From Methanobrevibacter sp. (GTDB lineage Archaea > Methanobacteriota > Methanobacteria > Methanobacteriales > Methanobacteriaceae): a stretch of 64,000 nucleotides of DNA. The notes beneath the pieces were generated by a model that saw only the letters and a list, made by a program, of their open reading frames with translations, was not told where the DNA came from and did no database searches. Below, piece after piece: positions 26,515 through 34,177 of this stretch. Location of the stretch: positions 62,001 to 126,000 of the forward strand of contig JAFQXD010000042.1 of the NCBI GenBank assembly GCA_017407115.1, read 5' to 3'. Within the stretch, counting starts at the first letter, position 1. Each line of letters starts with the position of its first letter. The translations under genes and the position numbers were made by a program.

Positions 26515-27578
26515 ATGGATGCTTTTTCACAGAATACATTGTGGTCCCAATATTGAACCGCATTTGCAAACCATTCAACTTGTTCAATAGAAATAGGCGT
26601 ATATCTATGATAGTCAGTTGCTAAGTCAAATCCGTTTTTCTTAGCAAATGCTCTTCCATGGATGTGTCCATAAAGAACAATACTATCAGGATAACGTGGA
26701 TGTGTCTTACCTTCATCTGGTTCATGAATGACATGATAAGTCTTCTTATTATGTTCAAACGTAGCCTTAGATACAACGTCTATATGCCTGTTTTTTAGCT
26801 CAGAAATGACCTTATTAACATCTTTTTCTATATCCCTATCATAATTACCCATGACCCAAATAAGCTGCTTATAATTCAAATCAGATAGGATATTTTTCAT
26901 CGTAGAGACATCACCGAAGTCGCCAGCATGATAAACAATATCGTTCATTGTAACAGTCTTATTCCAGTTGCTAATCATTTCCAAATCCATTTCAAAAAGA
27001 TTAACAAACGGTCTTCTGGAATAATTCAGTGTTCTTTCTTGAGAGAAATGTGTATCAGAAGTGAAGAACATATCTGTAGGAGACTTTTCAAGTTTCTTGA
27101 CAACATGTTTCAAGAGTTCTTCAAGATTATTCCAATACTTGATTTTCTTCATATCAAGTCTGCATTTAAGATAATCATTCTTTTCTGCCCAGTCAGGAAA
27201 ACCAGAATAAACACCAGGTTTGTCGAACCAGTCACCAAATTCAATATTGGTAGTAAATGCAGGATGTTTCTTTTGAATATCTCTTGCAACCCAGAAGACG
27301 ATAGCAGAAGCTTTCTTCATTGCGATATATTCCCAAGTGGTTTGCTTGAGCAATGCCTTATCGCCATACTTTTCACGAAGTTTCATAAAATCCGGATTTG
27401 TAGGAGTAATAACTTTACCAGTAAAACCTAGTTTTTCGAGAATTTCAAATGCTTCCTTTCTCCAGTCATCTTCATAGTTTTCTCTAGGGCAAGGACCAGC
27501 TAGGAAGATAGAATTATTCATGTCCCCAGATAATTGTTCTTCTGGTTCCATGTCAGTATTAACTTTTATTATATTCAT
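26511..27578 (-). CDS. fusion of nucleoside 2-deoxyribosyltransferase-like and metallophosphoesterase domains
   Basis: 355 residues from the ATG at 27578, chosen because AGAGGA lies 5 nt before it; the upstream TTG at 27605 falls in the promoter. Residues about 20-130 (NSIFLAGPCPR, TPTNPDF, IAMKKASAIVFWVARDI, TTNIEFGDW) fit nucleoside deoxyribosyltransferase-like proteins. Residues about 172-345 carry a complete calcineurin-type phosphoesterase set: SDTHFSQERT, AGDFGD, MGNYDRD and YGHIHGRA. The enzyme probably acts on nucleotides or a nucleotide-linked metabolite. It sits in a nonstructural-type unit with a TATATT promoter among late genes. Confidence 0.8.
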   Translation of the reverse strand: MNIIKVNTDMEPEEQLSGDMNNSIFLAGPCPRENYEDDWRKEAFEILEKLGFTGKVITPTNPDFMKLREKYGDKALLKQTTWEYIAMKKASAIVFWVARDIQKKHPAFTTNIEFGDWFDKPGVYSGFPDWAEKNDYLKCRLDMKKIKYWNNLEELLKHVVKKLEKSPTDMFFTSDTHFSQERTLNYSRRPFVNLFEMDLEMISNWNKTVTMNDIVYHAGDFGDVSTMKNILSDLNYKQLIWVMGNYDRDIEKDVNKVISELKNRHIDVVSKATFEHNKKTYHVIHEPDEGKTHPRYPDSIVLYGHIHGRAFAKKNGFDLATDYHRYTPISIEQVEWFANAVQYWDHNVFCEKASI

Positions 27579-27604
27579 ATTATCCTCTAATAATTCGTAA
27601 TACA

Positions 27605-27610
27605 AATATA
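27605..27610 (-). promoter_or_regulatory. TATATT-type promoter (-10) abutting a terminator
   Basis: On the minus strand TTTTTCTATATTTG directly follows the hairpin at 27615-27636; a CTGTCA-like -35 lies in the hairpin 16 nt upstream. Leader of about 18 nt to ATG 27578. Confidence 0.55.
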
Positions 27611-27614
27611 GAAA

Positions 27615-27636
27615 AAGACTGTCAAGTGACAGTCTT
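27615..27636 (-). terminator. terminator of the 28655-27660 unit
   Basis: AAGACTGTCA and TGACAGTCTT with a 2-nt loop, then T run on the minus strand. Confidence 0.8.
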
Positions 27637-27659
27637 ATGTAAATTTTATTTGACTTTTA

Positions 27660-28214
27660 TTAATATAATGGACCGCGGCCACGTTGCGCATTGTTGAAGC
27701 TTTGCATTGCCATATCATCAAGGAATTCATCAGCTTCTTCAGGACCATATTCGTAAGATTCGTCGTCATTTTCAATATCGAAATCATCAATATCGTTATA
27801 GACTTCATTATCTGGAATATTGTTCGGGTCAGTTTCCCAATCGATATAACCCTGGAAGTTGCAATGTTCACAACCTTCACCACCACAATCAGGGCAGATA
27901 TTTACTTCTTGATCGTCACAACATTCTCTGTGGTCAGTTGAACAACATTCATCGCCATCACAGTTGAGTCCGCATTCCTTCAAGAGATAATCTTGGAATT
28001 TCTTGGAATCAAAAACCGGATGTTTGCCAGAATACTTCTTAGATTCCTTAACAAAACGTAAACCGTTTGCATTAACGATTCGCTTTGCTTCAGCAAGCTT
28101 TTCTTCTGGGGTCATTTCTTTTTCTTTTGATTCAGAAACCTGTTTCTTGCCAGTCTTTCTAACAAGATGATAGCCATTCTTCTGAACAATCTTAACTGCG
28201 TCTTCAAATTTCAT
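27660..28214 (-). CDS. probable head-internal protein with EA-K-IV motifs and a Cys-rich zinc centre
   Basis: 184 residues. Residues 1-16 (MKFEDAVKIVQKNGYH) and 41-54 (AEAKRIVNANGLRF) repeat the motif of 2163 and 24746; VKE|S follows at 55-57. A Cys-rich centre reads CGLNCDGDECC, then RECC and CPDCGGEGCEHCNFQG, the latter like one DnaJ-type zinc repeat. The C-terminus is acidic. SD AAGGAG. Co-transcribed with the ferritin-like gene just upstream. Confidence 0.75.
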   Translation of the reverse strand: MKFEDAVKIVQKNGYHLVRKTGKKQVSESKEKEMTPEEKLAEAKRIVNANGLRFVKESKKYSGKHPVFDSKKFQDYLLKECGLNCDGDECCSTDHRECCDDQEVNICPDCGGEGCEHCNFQGYIDWETDPNNIPDNEVYNDIDDFDIENDDESYEYGPEEADEFLDDMAMQSFNNAQRGRGPLY

Positions 28215-28226
28215 TTTAAATTCTCC

Positions 28227-28655
28227 TTAGGTAAATTTTAAAAGTAATCCATATTCATTTTCTAATTTCTGAACTGTATCAGACATTAGATTATTCAATG
28301 CAACTTTGCTCTTGAATTGTTCAGAAAGTTTTTCAACTTCATCAATATAGAAGCGAAGTTTTCTAAGTGCATTTTCTTTATTGTAGATTTCGTCAGAAAT
28401 CATGTAGTTCTTGGATGCAACCTTGAATGGTGTTCCAGTAGCTAAGACGATTTCAACGAGTTGGTCTGCAAAATCTCTAATTGTTTCGTAAACTGTCTGG
28501 AAATGTGTGTGGTGGAAACCGGAATCACATGACCAGTGGAAAATGTGGACCTTATTAGCAAATGTAAGAGAATCTACTGCGAAAGTATACAAATTCTGAT
28601 ATTCTGCCTCATTAGTTCCAGCAAGATATGATATAAAAGTTTCTGTTTCTTCCAT
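28227..28655 (-). CDS. ferritin/Dps-like helical protein
   Basis: 142 residues. The segment FANKVHIFHWSCDSGFHHTHF followed by YETIRDFADQLVEIVLATG matches the first helices of Dps-type ferritins (KxHxFHW ... D ... E), with His, Asp and Glu at plausible metal sites. Dps proteins bind iron and protect DNA; phage versions may be packaged or protect DNA in the cell. Only part of the metal site can be judged by eye. Late promoter 28671 and SD AAGGAA; shares its transcript with 27660-28214. Confidence 0.65.
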   Translation of the reverse strand: MEETETFISYLAGTNEAEYQNLYTFAVDSLTFANKVHIFHWSCDSGFHHTHFQTVYETIRDFADQLVEIVLATGTPFKVASKNYMISDEIYNKENALRKLRFYIDEVEKLSEQFKSKVALNNLMSDTVQKLENEYGLLLKFT

Positions 28656-28670
28656 AAAAATTCCTTTTAT

Positions 28671-28678
28671 TATTTATA
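28671..28678 (-). promoter_or_regulatory. late promoter
   Basis: TATAAATA on the minus strand, 15 nt before the start at 28655. Confidence 0.8.
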
Positions 28679-28701
28679 ATTATTAAACTCTGAATTTTCG
28701 G

Positions 28702-30666
28702 TTAATTTTCTATTGGATGATCTGCTCTATATTCCTTAAGTGCATTCTTAGCAGTTGAACGGAACAATGCTGGAACATTATCATTAATCATCTGCTCATT
28801 TGCGACAATAGTTAATGTTCCTTGTTCATTTTTAAACTTGTTGAAATATCCTTTAGCCATTGGTTTATAAAGGGTTGGAACATATTTGTCAATATCAGCT
28901 TCTGTTAAAGTGATAAGGTCAGGATTTTGTTGAACCTTTGGTTTTGGTTGTTCTTTTACAGGTTCTGGTTCTGATTTTGTCTGTTCTACTACAGGTTTAG
29001 GTTCAGGTTTTGGTTGTTTTGTTGATGCAGTTTGCTCTTGTGTGGCAGGTTTATTATTTTTAGACATGTAGTTTTCATAAGCAGTTTTAAACTTATCTTT
29101 TTCTATTTCACCATTACCATAGAGCATGTTATAATTTAAGCCTTTGTTATCTTCACGTAAACCATCTTGTATATCTTGATTTGCAGCAATTTCACCCCAT
29201 TGAGTAGAAGTTAAACCTCGATATTTTCTTTCGTTAGGGTCAGCTTTAGAAATGCCAGCCTTTGCTAATTTTTCTTCACTGATTTTTCCTTCATTACTTG
29301 TATTATTTTCTTGCTGTTCCGGATATAATGTTACTGGTGTGTCTAGTTTTACAGGTTTCATTGGATCTTCTGTTACAGAAGTTTCAACCTTTGTAGTAAC
29401 CATAGGTTTATTGTCTGAATTTCCTACTGTTACTATAGTTTCATTCGGTAAACTAGTATTTTCATTATTAGCATATTCAGTTTCAGAATTTAGCATATTT
29501 AAAACTCTAGCATCATGTCTTTCCTTAAGACCTTCCCAATCTTTTTCATTAACAATGCTTTGAGCCTTTGCACGTTCTTCTTCTGTATAACCAGCATCAT
29601 AAGTTTTATCATATCTCGGTTTACCATTATCGAGTTCACCTCGCATCATTCTATATGCGAGTTCGTCGGTTCTATCTTCAGGAGATAATGACTTTAAGTC
29701 AACTGGATTATTCTTTTCATTTGACTGAATAAGAACATTATCTAATACTATTTCATTATCAGTATTAGTTTCTGGACGTTCTTGTTCTGTAACAGAATCA
29801 GTAACAGTATTTTGACCAGTTGGAACTTCGCCAGCCGCATTAAATTCATTTTGTAATGCAGTATTATTTGAATCTGGAAGTGCAACGTCTTGACTTGTCT
29901 GGTCAACAGTAATATCAGTAACATTTTCTGCTGGCGTTTCTCCGATATTAGTTGATTCTTGTAATGGACTATCTGGATTAGTTTCTTCAATAACTGGAGC
30001 AGTAACTTCTTCTGTCGGAGCAGGAGATTCTTGTGCTGTTACTGGTTCTTCTTCCTTAGTTTCTTTTGCATAAGCCTCTTCTTCACCAGAAAGAACATAG
30101 AAGGAACGATATGAAAATTTTAAAGTCCATTTTGCAATATCAGCAGAGCTATAATCAAGATCAAATTTAGTATAGTCTACAAGCTTTAATTCTTTGAATA
30201 CATATTTTAAATAAACGGTTGAAAAAATATTATTAAAAACATATACAGTTAATTCTGGAATATAATCAGTCAATTTATATTCGAATGTGTCTTCATCAAA
30301 TAATTTTGACAAAAATAAATTTACCAGATTAGTAATAGCAAGAGTTCCATTTTCACTATAATGTTCAATTAGTTCTATTTCTAAATCACCCAAAGATGTT
30401 GGGTCCATATAGATAATGGTTTTGCTATTATTACCATATTCAAAGATTTCTTCTTTTGGTTTATATGACGGTAAAGTAACAGAAGTGCATTCACAAAGCT
30501 CAATTTCACCATTTTCTGGCTTTGTGATTTTTAAAGCATATCTGTTCTCTTTTGGACTATTATCATTCCAAAAATCAGCATCATCAAGTTTTAAACGAAC
30601 CTGATAAGAATCTGATAATTTTATAGTTTTGGTCGTTAAATAGCCATAAATATTGCATAAACTCAT
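28702..30666 (-). CDS. baseplate/tail protein with tube-like N-terminal domain and long acidic linker
   Basis: 654 residues. Residues 1-190 are beta-rich with ENGEIELCECTSVTLPSY and a closing KWTLKFSYRSFYVL strand, resembling the tube-like domains of gp48/gp54 proteins. Residues about 200-560 are a Glu/Pro/Thr/Asn-rich linker, and residues about 585-654 form a compact domain with two similar halves (DKYVPTLYKPMAKGYFNKF and NDNVPALFRSTAKNALKEY). Its role may be a tube-baseplate connector. Leaderless: late promoter 4 nt before the ATG. Confidence 0.7.
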   Translation of the reverse strand: MSLCNIYGYLTTKTIKLSDSYQVRLKLDDADFWNDNSPKENRYALKITKPENGEIELCECTSVTLPSYKPKEEIFEYGNNSKTIIYMDPTSLGDLEIELIEHYSENGTLAITNLVNLFLSKLFDEDTFEYKLTDYIPELTVYVFNNIFSTVYLKYVFKELKLVDYTKFDLDYSSADIAKWTLKFSYRSFYVLSGEEEAYAKETKEEEPVTAQESPAPTEEVTAPVIEETNPDSPLQESTNIGETPAENVTDITVDQTSQDVALPDSNNTALQNEFNAAGEVPTGQNTVTDSVTEQERPETNTDNEIVLDNVLIQSNEKNNPVDLKSLSPEDRTDELAYRMMRGELDNGKPRYDKTYDAGYTEEERAKAQSIVNEKDWEGLKERHDARVLNMLNSETEYANNENTSLPNETIVTVGNSDNKPMVTTKVETSVTEDPMKPVKLDTPVTLYPEQQENNTSNEGKISEEKLAKAGISKADPNERKYRGLTSTQWGEIAANQDIQDGLREDNKGLNYNMLYGNGEIEKDKFKTAYENYMSKNNKPATQEQTASTKQPKPEPKPVVEQTKSEPEPVKEQPKPKVQQNPDLITLTEADIDKYVPTLYKPMAKGYFNKFKNEQGTLTIVANEQMINDNVPALFRSTAKNALKEYRADHPIEN

Positions 30667-30670
30667 ACAT

Positions 30671-30682
30671 TATTTATAAATA
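30671..30682. promoter_or_regulatory. palindromic divergent late promoter, leaderless on both sides
   Basis: The 20-nt gap between the two start codons is 4 nt, TATTTATAAATA, 4 nt. Both genes start exactly 4 nt from their TATAAATA. Confidence 0.85.
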
Positions 30683-30686
30683 GTAT

Positions 30687-31538
30687 ATGAATCCAAATAA
30701 CTTAAAAGATTGCTTAACTAAGTTCTGGACACCGAAAAAATGCGGAAAATCCGGAGAACCTGAAGATTTTATTGAACAACATGATATGATTCTGGGTAGG
30801 ACTTTGATGGCCGATCCAGCTGATTTATTAGAACAATTAGAAGAAAATACATTCGACTTTCAGGAATTTGAACTGATTAAATGGTCAGATTTTTTAAGAC
30901 GTGCGAATTTGGCAGAATATTTAAAATCTGATTATATAAAGCTTGCATTAGATGTAACAACTACAAGACCAGCTATAGGAAAAGGAGAATTTCTTTTTGT
31001 AAGTTGTTTCTCTAATCTTGGATTTGCAAACGGGAAAGGTGATATTGTAGATTTTAAATCAGGTAAACGTTGTGAATTTAAAGGCATTCGTTCTACATTA
31101 TCAGGTGACAGTAAAGCATATAGACAAATGAATAAATCAATCATTTATTCTATATTTTCTCTATTTGGCACTGGTTCTTCTCATGACCATTTTAATCGTA
31201 AATGTGCAAGAGATATTGATGAATTATTAAAGTCAAAACCAAGTTTATTAAATGAAGTATTAAAACGTTTACAAAATTTAACAGAACCAGATTTGGCTTT
31301 TATAAAGCCATTTGCTGAATTGTATGAAATTAAGAAAGATATTTTTATGGTTGTTGGGGCAATGCAACTTTCCATTTATTTGAAGACACAAAATTCACAA
31401 TATATTTTGTTTACAAATGATGAAGGATTTAGATGTTTTGAACAACCAAAGAGTGCAGACGACGCATATTATATCGTTAATGAACTTAAATTATCAAGTT
31501 GGCAAACTAGTGATTATGGTATGACTATAGGTATGTAA
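30687..31538 (+). CDS. unknown protein with a possible PD-(D/E)XK nuclease core
   Basis: 283 residues. The centre reads IGKGEFLFVSCFSN, GKGDIVDFKSGKRCEFKG: a Glu, then Asp, then E-x-K spacing that fits restriction-endonuclease-like folds. The flanking parts are helical. It overlaps the hub gene by one base (TAATG) and is expressed leaderlessly from a late promoter. In a baseplate operon a nuclease is unexpected, so it could be an assembly factor with a decayed fold. Confidence 0.6.
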   Translation: MNPNNLKDCLTKFWTPKKCGKSGEPEDFIEQHDMILGRTLMADPADLLEQLEENTFDFQEFELIKWSDFLRRANLAEYLKSDYIKLALDVTTTRPAIGKGEFLFVSCFSNLGFANGKGDIVDFKSGKRCEFKGIRSTLSGDSKAYRQMNKSIIYSIFSLFGTGSSHDHFNRKCARDIDELLKSKPSLLNEVLKRLQNLTEPDLAFIKPFAELYEIKKDIFMVVGAMQLSIYLKTQNSQYILFTNDEGFRCFEQPKSADDAYYIVNELKLSSWQTSDYGMTIGM

Positions 31539-32953
31539 TGGCAGACGGAAATGATAAGAACATATTAGACCCATCATCTGCATCGCAGTCTGGTCCAACA
31601 GCTTCTGTTAATAACGTAATAGAAGTTTTATATGGTAGTGATGATATTCAAAAAGCATATCCTATTCCGACAAACAAGATAGATAAGATTCAGATTAAAG
31701 AAAGTTTCTTTTCAAAACTTCCAACTTTGAAACTTGTCTTGTCTGATGTTGGTACTCTTTTCAATACTGTTGGTTTTCAGATTGGCTATACAATCAATAT
31801 TAAGATTACACCAATTGTTAAGAATAAAGATGTTATTCCAAGACCATATGTAAATTCAAATTTTACAATTCAATCAATTAACTATGTTTTTGATTTGGAT
31901 AAGAAAGATTACGTATATGAATTGAATTGTATATATCCAGCAGAAAAATATTTGAATGATATTTGTGTTTGGCCAGTAACTGAAATCGATGCACTTAATA
32001 TTGAAAAGCAATATACTAGTGAAGAATTGTTACGTTTAATTTGCACACGTGGTGGTTTAGGATTTTATTCTAATTTAACTACAGAACCAAGCGATAGCAT
32101 GGCATGGCTTAATTGTAGCTTAACTTATAGTGAGTTTGCTGAGAAGGTAACAAAACATGCATGGGTTGGCGATGATGATATGCCGATTCTTTATGTAAAC
32201 AAGGAAGGCACAGCAGTTTATAATACATTAAATACAATGTGTAATGGTGCTACAAAATATACTTATATTCATAAAACTTTATATGATATGAAGTATAAGC
32301 CGACAGGAAATAATCCGAATAGAAAGCCAAGCGGATATAGAACATTTACAGATATGACGTTTAATAACGTTGGTTATATTCAGAACCAAGGTGCTTATGG
32401 TGTAAAAACTTATATTTACAATCCATATCATATTAAGAGCATAAATCCGCTTTCTATCAAACCGAAAGTTCCGAAGAATATTAAGAATGTAACTCTTAAT
32501 GATGCATGTTTGCGTTATAAAGAATTCCATGATAATAAAATAAGAGTTGCACAGATGAGTAACAAATCACCTGGACAAGTACAGAATTTTAGATATTCTT
32601 TTTCTAAGATGCACTTTAAACAGACGCATGAAAATTATGATTATGCTCCGCAACATAATGAAAGTATTAAACGTGCATTCTTCCAGCAATTTGTTTCTTT
32701 GACTGTTGATGCAGTTAACCAACCAGATTATGATTTTGACCCATTACAAATGGTTTATCTTGGTGATAAGATAAGTGTTCGTGTGGATTCAACTTATAAT
32801 CCAGGGACTATTCAGTCTGGTGATTATATTGTAACCGGATTAGTTCATAATTTTTATCCAAGGTCTAATTACACAATAAATATAATCGCAGCAAACGATG
32901 GTATCAATGGTGTAGGCCAGTTGAAAAAAGAAAGTGATATTAATAAGAAGTAG
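31538..32953 (+). CDS. 27: baseplate hub protein gp27-like
   Basis: 471 residues (T4 gp27: 391). It has the alternating beta pattern of hub proteins: IKESFFSKLPTLKLVLSD, NFTIQSINYVFD and, near the end, DPLQMVYLGDKISVRVDS with SGDYIVTGLVHNFYPRSNY. The latter resembles the second tube-like domain of gp27/gpD-type hubs. It is followed 8 nt later by the gp5-like spike, the normal hub-spike pair. Start overlaps the upstream stop. Confidence 0.8.
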   Translation: MADGNDKNILDPSSASQSGPTASVNNVIEVLYGSDDIQKAYPIPTNKIDKIQIKESFFSKLPTLKLVLSDVGTLFNTVGFQIGYTINIKITPIVKNKDVIPRPYVNSNFTIQSINYVFDLDKKDYVYELNCIYPAEKYLNDICVWPVTEIDALNIEKQYTSEELLRLICTRGGLGFYSNLTTEPSDSMAWLNCSLTYSEFAEKVTKHAWVGDDDMPILYVNKEGTAVYNTLNTMCNGATKYTYIHKTLYDMKYKPTGNNPNRKPSGYRTFTDMTFNNVGYIQNQGAYGVKTYIYNPYHIKSINPLSIKPKVPKNIKNVTLNDACLRYKEFHDNKIRVAQMSNKSPGQVQNFRYSFSKMHFKQTHENYDYAPQHNESIKRAFFQQFVSLTVDAVNQPDYDFDPLQMVYLGDKISVRVDSTYNPGTIQSGDYIVTGLVHNFYPRSNYTINIIAANDGINGVGQLKKESDINKK

Positions 32954-32961
32954 GTTTATTT

Positions 32962-33741
32962 ATGGCAATGAATACAGATGAAATACTTAATGAAATAATG
33001 AGTAAGGTTGATTCTGGTTTTAAGGAACAACAAGCAGACACTTACGAAAAATTTTCACAAGATCCACATGACAGATGGACTGGTAAAGTTATTGATAACG
33101 TAGATCCAGAAATGCTTGGTCGTGTAAAGATTCTTGTTTTTGGTTATTACGATGAATTAGCAGAATTCGCATTGCCATGGGCAGTACCTGATATTGGTTA
33201 TATCGGTGGTTCGAATGGTAGTTTCGTTGTTCCTGAAGTTGGAACTTTTGTTAGAGGATATTTCGACCAAGGTGACATTCAGAAACCAATTTATGACTCT
33301 ATTGCATTCAGTGAAATGACTGCTAAGAATAAAACCAAAAATATAATGATTAATAAGTTGGAGAATTATCCTCATAAGATGGTTCTTATGGAAACTGACC
33401 AAGGTGATTATCTGACTTTGAACCGTTTTGATGGTGAAACAAAATTCCATCATAGAAGCGGTTTTGATATAACAATCGGTGCAGATGGTTCTTTAACTAT
33501 CAATACTGGTGCTAGATATTCTGAACAAGGAAATATCAAAATTGAATGTCATGGCGATACAGAAATAAAGACAAATGGTGATACTACTGTTACATCTGAA
33601 TTTGGTAATGTAACTGTAGATTCTAAGTTGGGATTCGTTATGCTTGGTAAAAATCAGGCAAAACAGTTGGTTAATAATTTACCTATTTGTCCTATTACTG
33701 GAATGCCGCATTGCACTGGTAATACTAATGTTATCTGTTAA
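32962..33741 (+). CDS. 5: central spike protein gp5-like, without lysozyme domain
   Basis: 259 residues. Residues about 35-115 form an OB-type domain (DRWTGKVIDNVDPEMLGRVKI, then VPEVGTFVRGYFDQGD). Residues about 150-235 are a beta-helix (TIGADGSLTINTG, GDTEIKTNGDTTVTS). The end CPITGMPHCTGNTNVIC has Cys and His that could bind a metal at the tip. The lysozyme domain of T4 gp5 (575 residues) is absent, so wall digestion must be done elsewhere. Confidence 0.85.
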   Translation: MAMNTDEILNEIMSKVDSGFKEQQADTYEKFSQDPHDRWTGKVIDNVDPEMLGRVKILVFGYYDELAEFALPWAVPDIGYIGGSNGSFVVPEVGTFVRGYFDQGDIQKPIYDSIAFSEMTAKNKTKNIMINKLENYPHKMVLMETDQGDYLTLNRFDGETKFHHRSGFDITIGADGSLTINTGARYSEQGNIKIECHGDTEIKTNGDTTVTSEFGNVTVDSKLGFVMLGKNQAKQLVNNLPICPITGMPHCTGNTNVIC

Positions 33742-33750
33742 TTTTAGGTA

Positions 33751-33758
33751 TATAAATA
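33751..33758 (+). promoter_or_regulatory. late promoter, leaderless type
   Basis: TATAAATA 4 nt before ATG 33763. Confidence 0.85.
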
Positions 33759-33762
33759 TTAT

Positions 33763-34167
33763 ATGTTAGAACTAAATAAAAATCCAGATTATACTTGGCT
33801 AGAAACCAGTAAGATTGACAGCGAATATTATGATTTAAACGCTGATATGCGTGGTGTCGAAGTATGGAACAAAGATGCATTAGATCAGATGATTGAAATG
33901 GTCATTGTTACAGAACCACATGAACGTTTATTTAATTTATCATTTGGTTCTCCATTATATCAGGTATTATTTGATAATTTTAATCAATTAGATAGAATAG
34001 TAAATACTGTATTTGATACTATTGAATATTGGGTTCCTGTTACAATCGATAGAGCAAATGCAGATGTTGAAGCTGATGAAGATAATCATGCATTATTATT
34101 TAAGATTCCATATGTTTCAAATAATGGCATGATTAAAGGAATATTTGCAAGAAAAATCAGTAAGTAA
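33763..34167 (+). CDS. 25: baseplate wedge protein gp25-like
   Basis: 134 residues (T4 gp25: 132). The signature TEPHERLFNLSFGSPLYQVLFD is the conserved gp25/GpW-type core, and the length matches the family. Gp25 joins the baseplate wedge to the first sheath ring. Leaderless from 33751, followed 10 nt later by 34178. Confidence 0.92.
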   Translation: MLELNKNPDYTWLETSKIDSEYYDLNADMRGVEVWNKDALDQMIEMVIVTEPHERLFNLSFGSPLYQVLFDNFNQLDRIVNTVFDTIEYWVPVTIDRANADVEADEDNHALLFKIPYVSNNGMIKGIFARKISK

Positions 34168-34177
34168 GGTATAATAA

